The translations under genes and the position numbers were made by a program. A stretch of 64,000 nt of DNA from Arachis hypogaea. Its lineage: Eukaryota; Streptophyta; Magnoliopsida; Fabales; Fabaceae. The notes beneath the pieces were generated by a model. That model searched no databases. It saw only the letters and a list, made by a program, of their open reading frames with translations, and was not told where the DNA came from. The stretch spans positions 40,114,425 through 40,178,424 of the forward strand of contig NC_092048.1 of NCBI RefSeq assembly GCF_003086295.3, read 5' to 3'. Each line of letters starts with the position of its first letter. Position 1 is the stretch's first letter. This document shows positions 40,478-49,858 of this stretch, piece by piece.

Positions 40478-42805
40478 ATGAGCAGGAGCAAGGATAAGAA
40501 CATTCTTGTGGAAGCAGATCCAGAACCTGAAAAGACTCTGAAGAAAAGATTAAGAGAAGCTAAAATACAACAATCCAGAGAAAACCTTTCAGAAATTTTT
40601 GAACAGGAAGAGGAGATGGCAGCCGAAAATAATAATAATATAAGGAAGATGCTTGGTGACTTTACTGCACCTAATTCCAATTTACATGGAAGAAGCATCT
40701 CCATTCCTGCCATTGGAGCAAACAACTTTGAGCTGAAACCTCAATTAGTTTCTCTGATGCAGCAGAACTGCAAGTTTCATGGACTTCCATCTGAAGATCA
40801 TTTTCAGTTCTTAACTGAATTCTTGCAGATATGTGATACCGTTAAGACTAATGGAGTAGATCCTGAAGTCTACAGGCTCATGCTTTTCCCTTTTGCTGTA
40901 AGAGACAGAGCTAGATTATGGTTGGATTCTCAACCCAAAGACAGCCTGAACTCTTGGGATAAGCTGGTCACGGCTTTCTTAGCCAAGTACTTTCCTCCTC
41001 AAAAGCTGAGCAAGCTTAGAGCTGATGTTCAAACCTTCAGACAGAAAGAAGGTGAATCTCTCTATGAAGCTTGGGAAAGATACAAACAGTTGACCAAAAA
41101 GTGTCCTTCTGACATGCTTTCAGAATGGACCATCCTGGATATATTCTATGATGGTTTATCTGAGCTATCAAAGATGTCACTGGACACTTCTGCAGGTGGA
41201 TCCATTCACCTAAAGAAAACGCCTGCAGAAGCTCAAGAACTCATTGACATGGTTGCTAATAACCAGTTCATGTACACTTCTGAAAGGAATCCTGTAATCA
41301 ATGGGACGCCTATGAAGAAGGGAGTTCTTGAGGTTGATACTCTGAATGCCATATTGGCTCAGAACAAAATATTGACTCAGCAAGTCATTATGATTTCTCA
41401 GAGTCTGCATGGAATGCAAGCTGCATCCAACAGTACTCAAGAGGCATCTTCTGAAGAGGAAGCCTATGATCCTGAGAACCCTGCAATAGCAGAGGTAAAT
41501 TACTTAGGTGAACCTTATGGAAACACCTATAACTCAACATGGAGAAATCATCCAAATTTCTCATGGAAGGATCAAAAGCCCCAACAAGGCTTTAACAATG
41601 GTGGAAGAAACAGGTTTAGCAATAGCAAGCCTTTTCCATCATCAACTCAGCAACAGACAGAGAACTCTGAACAAAATGCTTCTAATTTAGCAAATCTAGT
41701 CTCTGATCTATCTAAGGCCACTGTAAGTTTCATGAATGAAACAAGGTCTTCCATTAGAAATCTGGAAGCACAAGTGGGCCAGCTGAGTAAAAGGATCACT
41801 GAAATCCCTCCTAGTACTCTCCCAAGCAATACAGAAGAGAACCCAAAAGGAGAGTGCAAGGCCATTGACATAAGTGCCATGGTCGAACCTCTGAGGAGAG
41901 GAGAGGACGTGAATCCCAAGGAGGAAGACCTCCTGGGACGTCCAGTGATCAATAAGGAGCGTCCCTCTGGGGAACCAAAGGACTCTGAGGCTCATCTAGA
42001 GACTATAGAGATCCCATTGAACCTCCTTATGCCCTTCATGAGCTCTGATGAGTATTCCTCTTCTGAAGAGAATGAGAATGTTACTGAAGAGCAAACTGCC
42101 AAGTTTCTTGGTGCAATCATGAAGCTGAATGCCAAATTATTTGGCATTGATACTGGGGAAGTTGAACCTCCCTTGTTCATCAATGAACTAAGTGATCTGG
42201 ATCAACTGACATTGCCTCAGAAGAGACAGGATCCTGGAAAGTTCATAATACCCTGTACCATAGGCACCATGCTCTTTAAGGCTCTGTGTGACCTTGGTTC
42301 AGGAATAAACCTCATGCCCCTCTCTGTAATAGAGAAACTGGGAATCTATGGGGTGCAAGCTGCTAAAATCTCACTAGAGATGGCAGACAGCTCAAGAAGA
42401 CAGGCTTATGGACAAGTAGAAGATGTATTAGTAAAGATTGAGGGCCTTTACATACCTACTGATTTCATAGTCCTGGATACTGGAAAGGAAGAGGATGAAT
42501 CCATCATCCTGGGAAGACCTTTCCTGGCCACAGCAAGAGCTGTGATTGATGTTGACAGAGGTGAAATATTCCTTCAATGGAATGAGAACTCCCTTGTATT
42601 CAAAACTCAAGGATCCCCCTCTGCAACCATGGAGAGGAAGCAGGAAAAGCTTCTCTCCAAGCAGAGTCAACCAGAGCCCCCACAGTCAAACTCTAAGTTT
42701 GGTGTTGGGAGGCCACAACCAAACTCTAAGTTTGGTGTTGAACTCCCATATCCAAACTCTAAGTTTGGTGTTGGAGAGTTTCAACAAAGCTCTGCACATC
42801 TGTGA
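40478..42805 (+). CDS. gag-pro: Element E Gag-protease polyprotein, intact, 775 residues
   Basis: Unbroken frame. Residues 1-60 are charged and end in MAAENNNN. Residues about 60-300 are the Gag domain (ELKPQLVSLMQQN, YRLMLFPFAVRDRARLWL, YFPPQKLSKLRADVQTF, AWERYKQLTKKCP, SAGGSIHLKKTPAEAQELID, GVLEVDTLNAILAQNK). Residues about 310-560 are a Gln/Asn- and Glu-rich linker with LEAQVGQLSKRI. Residues about 585-700 are an aspartic protease with LCDLGSGINLMPLSV and IILGRPFLATARAVIDV. The last 40 residues carry three NSKFGVG repeats. No zinc knuckle. The ATG matches the start of the F gag (SKNRDKEPL versus SRSKDKNIL). Role: forms particles and matures them. Copying enzymes would have to come from a partner. 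Confidence 0.92.
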   Translation: MSRSKDKNILVEADPEPEKTLKKRLREAKIQQSRENLSEIFEQEEEMAAENNNNIRKMLGDFTAPNSNLHGRSISIPAIGANNFELKPQLVSLMQQNCKFHGLPSEDHFQFLTEFLQICDTVKTNGVDPEVYRLMLFPFAVRDRARLWLDSQPKDSLNSWDKLVTAFLAKYFPPQKLSKLRADVQTFRQKEGESLYEAWERYKQLTKKCPSDMLSEWTILDIFYDGLSELSKMSLDTSAGGSIHLKKTPAEAQELIDMVANNQFMYTSERNPVINGTPMKKGVLEVDTLNAILAQNKILTQQVIMISQSLHGMQAASNSTQEASSEEEAYDPENPAIAEVNYLGEPYGNTYNSTWRNHPNFSWKDQKPQQGFNNGGRNRFSNSKPFPSSTQQQTENSEQNASNLANLVSDLSKATVSFMNETRSSIRNLEAQVGQLSKRITEIPPSTLPSNTEENPKGECKAIDISAMVEPLRRGEDVNPKEEDLLGRPVINKERPSGEPKDSEAHLETIEIPLNLLMPFMSSDEYSSSEENENVTEEQTAKFLGAIMKLNAKLFGIDTGEVEPPLFINELSDLDQLTLPQKRQDPGKFIIPCTIGTMLFKALCDLGSGINLMPLSVIEKLGIYGVQAAKISLEMADSSRRQAYGQVEDVLVKIEGLYIPTDFIVLDTGKEEDESIILGRPFLATARAVIDVDRGEIFLQWNENSLVFKTQGSPSATMERKQEKLLSKQSQPEPPQSNSKFGVGRPQPNSKFGVELPYPNSKFGVGEFQQSSAHL
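42688..42774 (+). repeat. 33-base in-frame repeat, three copies, at end of element E gag-pro
   Basis: Copies at 42688, 42721 and 42754 of AAACTCTAAGTTTGGTGTTG, encoding NSKFGVG. The core AAGTTTGGTGTTG is the same as the 13 bases that abut the 3' LTR (44887-44899). Confidence 0.9.
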
Positions 42806-42842
42806 GGCTCCATGAGAGCCCACTGTCAAGCTATTGACATTA

Positions 42843-42872
42843 AAGAAGCGCTTGTTGGGAGGCAACCCAATG
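42843..42872 (+). promoter_or_regulatory. Conserved post-stop hairpin, element E
   Basis: AAAGAAGCGCTT then GTTGGG-AGGCAA-CCCAAT, six pairs with one G-T. It starts 38 bases after the gag-pro stop, although in this element gag-pro and not pol precedes it. Confidence 0.8.
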
Positions 42873-43008
42873 TTTATCTAATTCTTATTTTTCATGTTTT
42901 CTTAGGTTCATGATCATGTGGAGTCACAAAATAAACAAAATAAATATAAAAATTGAAAACGGAATCAAAAACAGCAGAAGAAAAATCACACCCTGGAGGA
43001 GCATCTGT

Positions 43009-43200
43009 CTGGCGTTCAAACGCCAGAACAGAGCATAGTTCTGGCGCTGAACGCCCAGAATGGGAGCATCCTGGCGCTGAACGCCCAGAACAAGCATGGT
43101 TCTGGCGTTCAACGCCAGAAATGGCAGCAAAGGGGCGTTGAACGCCCAAAATGGGCACCAACCTGGCGCTGAACGCCCAGAGTTGTGTGCAATGGCATTT
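43009..43200 (+). repeat. Palindrome array in element E (seven units)
   Basis: Units such as CTGGCGTTCAAACGCCAG, CTGGCGCTGAACGCCCAG and GGGCGTTGAACGCCC at about 31-base spacing, then a CTCAGGATCTGTGGACCCCA duplication at 43242-43292. Same position as in C and D. Confidence 0.9.
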
Positions 43201-43564
43201 TACATGCCTAAATTGGTGCAGGGATGTAAATGCCTTGACACTTCAGGATCTGTGGACCCCACAGGATCATCTCAGGATCTGTGGACCCCACAGGATCCCC
43301 ACCTACCTCATCATCTCTCTTTCCATTCATGATCATCCCTTCTTTTTTTCCATTTATCACTCACATCCATACACCCACTACCTTCAAAAATTCAACATCT
43401 CTCTCCCACCCAATCCCACCCATATGGCCGAATACACACTCCCATCCATCTCCTCCATATCTTCTTCTTATTCTTCTATTCTTTCTTCTTTTGCTCGAGG
43501 GCGAGCAACATTCTAAGTTTGGTGTGGCAAAAGTATAGCTTTTTTGTTTTTTCCATAACCATTG

Positions 43565-43636
43565 ATGGCACCTAAGGCCAGAGAAACCTCTAGAAAGAGG
43601 AAAGGGAAGACAAAAGCTTCCATCAAGGGTCTATAG
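43565..43636 (+). pseudogene. Element E third ORF, N-terminal stub
   Basis: Starts MAPKARETSRKRKGK like the C third ORF (MAPKEKQTN) but ends after 23 residues at a TAG that lies inside the tRNA-like segment starting at 43627. Preceded by GTTTGGTGTGGCAAAAG. Confidence 0.8.
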
Positions 43637-43675
43637 CTCAGTGGTAGAACATTTGACTACAAATCAAGAGATCCC
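43627..43675 (+). ncRNA. tRNA-Cys-like 5' half (pseudogene fragment) inside element E
   Basis: 49 bases starting GGGTCTATAGCTCAGTGGTA. D-arm and box A (TAGCTCAGTGG) are intact, and the anticodon arm TTTGACTACAAATCAA folds as a stem-loop. It matches plant nuclear tRNA-Cys (GCA) as I recall it except for about five transitions, one in the anticodon (GCA to ACA). The T-arm, box B and acceptor 3' strand are missing. So it is a fragment, not a working tRNA. Annotators may call a pseudo-tRNA here. Confidence 0.7.
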
Positions 43676-43900
43676 TGAGATACCTCAGGGGATACATTTT
43701 CTTCCACACAATTATTGGAAGCAACTAAGGGTGGAACATCAAGAGCACTCCTTCATCCTTCATGAAATCAGAGAAGATCTAAAAGCAATGAAGGAGGAGC
43801 AGCAAAGACAAGGAAGAGACATAGAAGAGCTCAAGGACATCACTAAGGTGGACTCATTCCTTGTTCTTACTTCTTCTGTTTTTCGTTTTCTATGTGCTTA
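43676..43900 (+). pseudogene. Element E third ORF, C-terminal remnant
   Basis: Reads EIPEIPQGIHFLPHNYWKQL, then HEIREDLKAMKEEQQRQGRDIEELKDITK, a charged coiled coil similar to the C-terminal part in D and comparable to QLKEEQHNQNSM in C. Over 200 residues of the usual middle are missing, replaced by the tRNA-like piece. Confidence 0.75.
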
Positions 43901-44899
43901 TCTATGTTTGTGTCTTCATTACATGATCATTAGTAGTTAGTAACTTTGTCTTAAAGATATGAATGTCCTATGAATCCATCACCTCTCTTAAATGAAAAAT
44001 GTTTTAATTCAAAAGAACAAGAAGTACATGAGTTTCGAATTTATCCTTGAACTTAGCCTAATTATATTGATGTGGTGACAATGCTTCTTGTTTTCTGAAT
44101 GAATGCTTGAACAGTGCATATGTCTTTTGAAGTTGTTGTTTAAGAATGTTAAATATGTTGGCTCTTGAAAGAATGATGACTAGGAGACATGTTATTTGAT
44201 AATCTGAAAAATCATAAAAATGATTCTTGAAGCAAGAAAAAGCAGCAAAAAAACAAAGCTTGCAGAAAAAAAAATATAGGCGAAAAAAATAGAAAGAAAA
44301 AGAAAAAGCAAGTAGAAAAAGCCAATAACCCTTAAAACAAAAAGGCAAGGGCAAATAAAAAGGATCCCAAGGCTTTGAGCATCAGTGGATAGGAGGGCCT
44401 AAAGGAATAAAATCCTGGTCTAAGCGGCTAAACCAAGCTGTCCCTAACCATGTGCTTGTGGCGTGTAGGTGTCAAGTGAAAACTTGAGACTGAGCGGTTA
44501 AAGTCAAGGTCCAAAGCAAAAGAAGAGTGTGCTTAAGAACCCTGGACACCTCTAATTGGGGACTCTAGCAAAGCTGAGTCACATTCTGAAAAGGTTCACC
44601 CAATTATGTGTCTGTGGCATTTATGTATCCGGTGGTAATACTGGAAAACAAAGTGCTTAGGGCCACGGCCAAGACTCATAAAAAAGCTGTGTTCAAGAAT
44701 CATCATACTGAACTAGGAGAGTCAATAACACTATTCGAAATCTGAAGTTCCTATTCAAGAGGCAAAAAGCTATAAGTCCCACTCATATGATTGAAACTAT
44801 GTTTCATTGATAGTTTGGAATTTATAGTATATTCTCTTCTTTTTATCCTATTTGATTTTCAGTTGCTTGGGGACAAGCAACAATTTAAGTTTGGTGTTG
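43901..44899 (+). other. Element E 3' noncoding region with purine tract
   Basis: Homologous to 8824-10022 (C) and 20299-21430 (D). A purine tract at 44258-44320 (GCAGAAAAAAAAATATAGGC and GAAAGAAAAAGAAAAAGC) lies about 580-640 bases before the LTR. Directly at the LTR the sequence is AAGTTTGGTGTTG, not purine-rich. No gene. Confidence 0.8.
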
Positions 44900-46671
44900 T
44901 GATGAGCGGATAATTTATACGCTTTTTGGCATTGTTTTTAGTATGTTTTTAGTAGGATCTGGTTACTTTTAGGGATGTTTTCATTAGTTTTTATGTTAAA
45001 TTCACATTTCTGGACTTTACTATGAGTTTGTGTGTTTTTCTGTGATTTCAGGTATTTTCTAGCTGAAATTGAGGGACTTGAGCAGAAATCAGATTCAGAG
45101 GTTGAAGAAGGACTGCTGATGCTGTTGGATTCTGACCTCCCTGCACTCAAAGTGGATTTTCTGGAGCTACAGAACTCGAAATGGCGCGCTTCTAATTGCG
45201 TTGGAAAGTAGATATCCAGGGCTTTCCAGCAATATATAATAGTCCATACTTTGGCCAAGAATAGACGATGTAAACTGGCGTTTAACGCCAGCCTTCTGCC
45301 CAAATCTAGCGTCCAGCGCCAGAAAAGGATCCAAAACCAGAGTTGAACGCCCAAACTGGCACAGAAACTGGCGTTCAACTCCACAAATGGCCTCTGCACG
45401 TGCAACATTCAGGCTCAGCCCAAACACACACCAAGTGGGCCCAGGAAGTAGATTTATGCATCAATTACTTACTCATGTAAACCCTAGTAGCTAGTTTATT
45501 ATAAATAGGACCTCTTACTATTGTATTAGGCATCTTTGGTCTCAGTTTTAATCTTTTAATCATCTTAGGATCTTAGGATCATCTTTGAACGCATTGTTCT
45601 TAGATCAAGGGGGCTGGCCATCTCGGCCATGCCTGGACCTTCACTTATGTATTTTCATACGGTAGAGTTTCTACACGCCATAGATTAAGGTGTGGAGCTC
45701 TGCTGTTCCTCAAAGATTAATGCAAAGTACTACTGTTTTTTATTTAATTCTTCTTATTTCGCTTCTAAGATATCCATTCGCACCCAAGAACGTGATGAAG
45801 GTGATGATTATGTGTGACGCTCATCATCCTTCTCCCTTATGAACGCGTGCCTGACAAACACTTCCGTTCTACATGAATTAAGCTAGAATGAATATCTCTT
45901 AGATCTCCTAACCAGAATCTTCGTGGCGTAAGCTAGAATGATGGCGGCATTCAAGAGAATCCGGAAGGTCTAAACCTTGTCTGTAGTATTCCGAGTAGGA
46001 TTCAATGATTGAATGACTGTGACGAGCTCCTAACTCGCGATTGCAGGGCGTTAGTGGCAGACGCAAAAGGATAGTAAATCCTATTCCAGCATGATCGAGA
46101 ACCGACAGATGAATAGCCGTGCCGTGACAGGGTGCGTGAGCATATTATTCACTGAGAGGATAAGATGAAGCCATTGACAAGGGTGATGCCTCTAGACGAT
46201 TAGCCGTGACAGGGCATTGGATCATTTTCCCGTGAGATGACCGAAAGTAGCCATTGACAGTGGTGATGTATCACATAAAGCCAGCCATGGAAAGGAGTGA
46301 GACTGATTGGATGAAGATAGCAGGAAAGCAGAGGTTCAGAGGAACGAAAAGCATCTCCATTCGCTTATCTGAAATTCCTACCAATGATTTACATAAGTAT
46401 CTCTATCCCTATTTTATTATATAATATTCGAAAACACCATTATCACTTTATATCTGCCTGACTGAGATTTACAAGGTGACCATAGCTTGCTTCATACCAA
46501 CAATCTCCGTGGGATTCGACCCTTACTCACGTAAGGTATTACTTGGACGACCCAGTGCACTTGCTGGTTAGTTGTATCGAAGTTGTGACAATTATGTATT
46601 GAGATCAGAGCACCAAGTTGCTCACGTTGCCGGAGATTGTTTGAGCCTGGACATCACAATTTCGTGCACCA
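44900..46671 (+). repeat. Element E 3' LTR
   Basis: TGATGAGCGG to TTTCGTGCACCA, 1772 bases, followed by GTCCA. About two dozen differences from the 5' copy, mainly transitions, and a five-base gap in AGCCGTGACAGGG near 46203. Confidence 0.93.
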
Positions 46672-47371
46672 GTCCATTTAGAAAACATGTCAGAGGGCCA
46701 TTTCCTGGTCAGCAGCTTGTACCTCTCCCAGGCTTCATAGAGGGTCTCACCATCTCTTTGCCTGAAGGTCTGAACATCCACCCTTAGCTTAGTCAGCTTC
46801 TGTGGTGGGAAGAATTTGGACAAAAATCCAGTGACTACCTTATCCCAAGTGTTCAGGCTCTCCTTGGACTGAGAATATAGCCACAGTTTTGCTCTATCCC
46901 TCACAGCAAATGGAAAGAGCATAAGCTTGTAAACCTCAGGATTCACTCAATTTATTTTCACAGTGTCACAAATCTGCAGGAAGTTAGAGATAAATTGGTT
47001 TGGATCTTCCTGTGGGAGTCCATGATACTGACAATTTTGTTGCACCAGAGTGACTAACTAAGGCTTCAGCTCAAAGTTGTTTGCAGCTATAGGAGGCACC
47101 ACAATATTATTCCATAGAGATCTGGATTGGGGGCAGTGTATGAGCCAATCACTCTTCTAGGTTGTTCATTCTCATTCGGATTTACCACATTGGCATTAAC
47201 AGCACGATTAGGATCCATAGTGGACTCTACAGCTTCCTTTTCAAAGGTCTCACTTAGATTTTCACTAGCCTTGTAAAGTCTAGCTTGTTGCAAGTGCCGC
47301 CTCAAAGTCCTTTCAAGTTCAGAATCAAAATCTATAAGAGGTTCTTTGTCCCTATTCTTGCTCATAAACAA
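46672..47371 (-). pseudogene. Element F Gag N-terminal half (right of E)
   Basis: Starts MFMSKNRDKEPLIDF at 47371 and is open to IGSYTAPNPDLYG. It then shifts near 47100 and resumes at 46946 with NPEVYKLMLFPFAVRDRAKLW, FFPPQKLTKLRVDVQTF and MFSKWT, where E is inserted. Joined to 36666 on the other side of E. Confidence 0.88.
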
Positions 47372-47699
47372 ACAGAAAACAAGAAAAGTGGGAGTCTCTA
47401 CGTCAGAGTGCAGAGAATTCCCAGTGAGGTAACCTGTGTAAAGAAATAAAACAGAACAACTAAATAATTAAAAAAATAAAAAATTATAAATAAAATTGAA
47501 ATGAAAATTTCGAAATTTAAAAAAAATTAAATAGGAAAGTTAAATTAAAAATAACTAGTTAACACCAAACTTAATTTCAGAAATTAGGAAAATATAGTAG
47601 CACAAATTTTCAAAAATTTAAGAGTAAAATTAAATAAATATAAAGCTAAAATGCCTAATCTAAGAAATCAAACAACTAATAGTTGTCAATCATAGTCAA
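47372..47699 (-). other. Element F leader, noncoding
   Basis: Short (328 bases) AT-rich leader with one AACACCAAACTTAA motif at 47561. Much shorter than in B, C and E. Confidence 0.75.
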
Positions 47700-47717
47700 T
47701 CCCCGGCAACGGCGCCA
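47700..47717 (-). promoter_or_regulatory. Element F primer-binding site
   Basis: TCCCCGGCAACGGCGCCA, five bases from the LTR. Full tRNA-Asp complement. Confidence 0.88.
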
Positions 47718-47722
47718 AAACT

Positions 47723-49179
47723 TGGTGTGGAATTTATAACCCACAAACTAACCAGCAAGTGCACCAGGTTGTACCAAGTAATACCTCAGGTGAGTGATGG
47801 TCGATCCCACGAAGATTGATGGACTAAGAAACAATGATTGCGTGATTTACTTAGTTAGACAAACAAAAAATGGTGTTTCGAGAGTTCAATTGCAACAAAC
47901 AGTAAATTTAGAAAATCAGAAAGCAAGCACTAAACGGGTTGTGAAATATATGAGTAAAACAGTTAAGGTTTCAGAGATATTTATTTTTCGGATTAACTTT
48001 TCTTACCAACTATTTTAATCATGCAAGATTCAATTCATGGCAAACTATATGTGACTAAACCCTAATTCCTTGGACATTTTTAGTCTCCTCTAACCTTCAT
48101 CAACAGCCAATTCCTTGGTCACTTGATTCCAATTAGAGGGTTAAGTTCAAATCTAGTTTATGCGCCACAGAAATCCTAATTATTCAAATATAAGAGGATT
48201 ATATGTCACGTATCCCGTTAATCCAGATAATTAATTATTTATGAGAATTTATTTCCAAGTTGTTGTTCAGGTAAAGAGCTTTTTTAAAGTTTACAAGAAC
48301 TCAATTAGAATAAGGGTCATACTTCCGTTCTACCCAGATTCATAAGATGAAGAACAAAAACAATTCTTGAAATAGAAATCAATACATGAATTAAAATAGA
48401 AAAGTAATAGTATCAATCCATACAATAAACAGAGATCCTAACCTTAACAGTGGAGGTTTAGTTGCTCATGGCTCAAAGAGAAAACTAGGGTTCTGAAAAA
48501 TTGTAAAGTGCGGAATGAGGGAAGAGAGAAGAAGTGAGAGCCTGAAGGGCTGATTCTTTTCCCTTTTATATCTAATCCTAATTAATGTAAAATATCTTTT
48601 CTAAAACTAAATAATATCTTTTCCTATTTATAAATAAATTAAAGTTTTAAACAAAATTAATAAAAATCTTCGTGCAGCTTCACAATTGTGAAGTTAGGCA
48701 TGGATGAGGCAGCAAAGCTTTGACCTTTGGTATTGGCGCCTAACTTGGGAAAAGCCAAGTTAGGCGCCACCTATGCAGCAAGCAATTGGCGTGTAAGTCC
48801 TCCTTTGGCGCCTAACTTGGAGAATCCTAAGTTAGGCGCCACCAAGGCCGAGTGTGTTGGAGAAAAAGTGTATACTATTATACATAGTTAAAAAGTTATA
48901 GAAGTTAGCTTTCCAATGCCACTGGAGACACGTCAATTGGACCTCTGTAGCTCAAGTTATTTCCGTTGGAGTGCTAGGAGGTCAGAGTTGATAGCATAAT
49001 TCACTTTCTTCTCTTCTTCTACAAAAACTCCATCAAATTCACCCGAATGCTACCTGAAATAAACAGAATTGCACACAACTCAAAGTAGCATTTATAGTGG
49101 CTAAGAAGTATTTAAATCTTGATTAAGCTCACAAATTTGAATGCAAATTCACTAGAAAAAGATAGGAAAGATGCTCACA
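47723..49179 (-). repeat. Element F 5' LTR
   Basis: From TGGTGTGGAATTT to GATGCTCACA on the plus strand (TGTGAGCATC...CCACACCA in sense). Only one copy is present, so the outer boundary is inferred from the TG start and the point where G coding sequence resumes. It contains two long hairpins at 48735-48840 and the shared block ATGGTCGATCCCACG. Confidence 0.75.
48735..48840 (-). repeat. Two hairpins with 14-base stems in element F LTR
   Basis: 48735-48768 is GGCGCCTAACTTGG, loop GAAAAG, CCAAGTTAGGCGCC, a perfect 14-pair stem. 48807-48840 is the same left arm, loop AGAATC, and a right arm with one mismatch. Spacing 72 bases. Confidence 0.93.
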
Positions 49180-49320
49180 CGTCACTTCTCCGTGGGGAGT
49201 GTAAGTTCTTTCCCAGGGACGATGTATTGCAAGTGTGAGATCATCATGGTGGGGCTCAGGTTCTGATTCGGATGTCGTGTGGTCATCTTCGTAGTGATCG
49301 TCCGCAATTATCAAGGGTTG
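49180..49320 (-). pseudogene. Element G Gag start fragment
   Basis: Minus-strand frame starting MIIADDHYEDDHTTSESEPE just after the primer site (ATG at 49312-49314), acidic, reading WERTYTPHGEV up to the LTR of F. The gag of A also starts acidic. The next G sequence is at about 34480. Confidence 0.65.
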
Positions 49321-49329
49321 AATTCTAAG

Positions 49330-49347
49330 TCCCCAACAACGGCGCCA
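49330..49347 (-). promoter_or_regulatory. Element G primer-binding site
   Basis: TCCCCAACAACGGCGCCA on the plus strand, one base from the LTR. Two differences from the full tRNA-Asp complement. Confidence 0.82.
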
Positions 49348-49348
49348 A

Positions 49349-49858
49349 TGTTCTGAGGGTTACTTGAAACATTGATTTGGGCCTGGACGTAAGGTCCAGA
49401 TTACTTATGAGGCAGCGTCCGACTTGTTCTCATGCTGAGGTGTTGCCGTCCGAGTTCCTCTTGAAGAGGTGGGGGTGGTACCTGCAAGGGACTCCAATTC
49501 TTAAGTTAGCAAGGGCATTAAGCAAGTATTTAGTAGATTAGAACGTGAGTATACCTAAAGGGTGTCAGTGTATTTATAGTAGAGCTAATAACTGCCTTTG
49601 TTGAAGTTGTTCCACCTTTATTGATGGATAATCGTCCCCTTTATCTTGGGAGTTTGTTAGGATCTATCTTTCAGGGAAGATAGAGATAGTTAGAGAGATT
49701 CGGAGAGGTAGTTACTTATTTAGATAAGTACAAACTGGTCTCTTTCATCGTATCCGACCTCTTTAAAAGAGGCCAGGCATGGGGTAGAGGCCACCCTCTT
49801 TGGTGAGCCTTTCATCCTTATTGGGTCTGGCTTTAGGCTTTGGGCTAGGGTATGAACA
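49349..49858 (-). repeat. Element G 5' LTR
   Basis: From TGTTCTGAGGG to GTATGAACA, 510 bases; in sense it starts TGTTCATACCC and ends CTCAGAACA, like the LTR of A. TATAAATAC on the minus strand at 49570-49578. The 3' partner is outside the window. Confidence 0.85.

Larger units (their letters stand above)
36667..46671 (+). mobile_element. Element E: recent non-autonomous Athila-like retrotransposon nested in F
   Basis: Plus-strand element with LTRs at 36667-38443 and 44900-46671, flanked by the exact repeat GTCCA (36662-36666 and 46672-46676). The LTRs differ at about two dozen sites by eye, plus a five-base gap, so it is the youngest of the nest. Inside: primer site, 2 kb leader, intact 775-residue gag-protease, hairpin, palindrome array, broken third ORF with a tRNA-like piece, purine tract. 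No reverse transcriptase, RNase H or integrase. It must have been copied by enzymes made elsewhere. Confidence 0.93.
34481..49179 (-). mobile_element. Element F: pol-less Athila-like element in G, 3' LTR missing
   Basis: Minus-strand element with 5' LTR 47723-49179, primer site 47700-47717, leader, gag and protease (35589-34657), interrupted by E at GTCCA. After the hairpin at 34600-34629 only about 120 AT-rich bases follow before gag of G resumes. So the palindrome array, ORF3 and 3' LTR are gone, probably with a piece of G. Left boundary is approximate (34470-34500). Confidence 0.8.
1..49858 (-). mobile_element. Element G: outermost Tat-type Ty3/gypsy retrotransposon, split by nested insertions, 3' end outside window
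   Basis: G is the host of the whole nest and reads on the minus strand. Its visible pieces are the 5' LTR (49349-49858), primer site (49330-49347), start of gag (about 49180-49320), gag to the start of reverse transcriptase (32649 to about 34480), and reverse transcriptase (1-562). The pieces ending at 32649 and 562 meet in frame across the CCAGT repeat left by element A, which proves they were once adjacent. F interrupts it between about 34480 and 49179. The Tat assignment rests on the gag motif WFDNLPPR, the C-x2-H-x4-H-x4-C knuckle and a short LTR beginning TGTTC. It carries frameshifts and stops, so it is dead. The Tat label is established family knowledge applied by eye. Confidence 0.85.

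Noticed and set aside
43627..43675. A functional tRNA-Cys gene
   Set aside because: Only the 5' half is present; T-arm, box B and the acceptor 3' strand are missing and the anticodon is altered.
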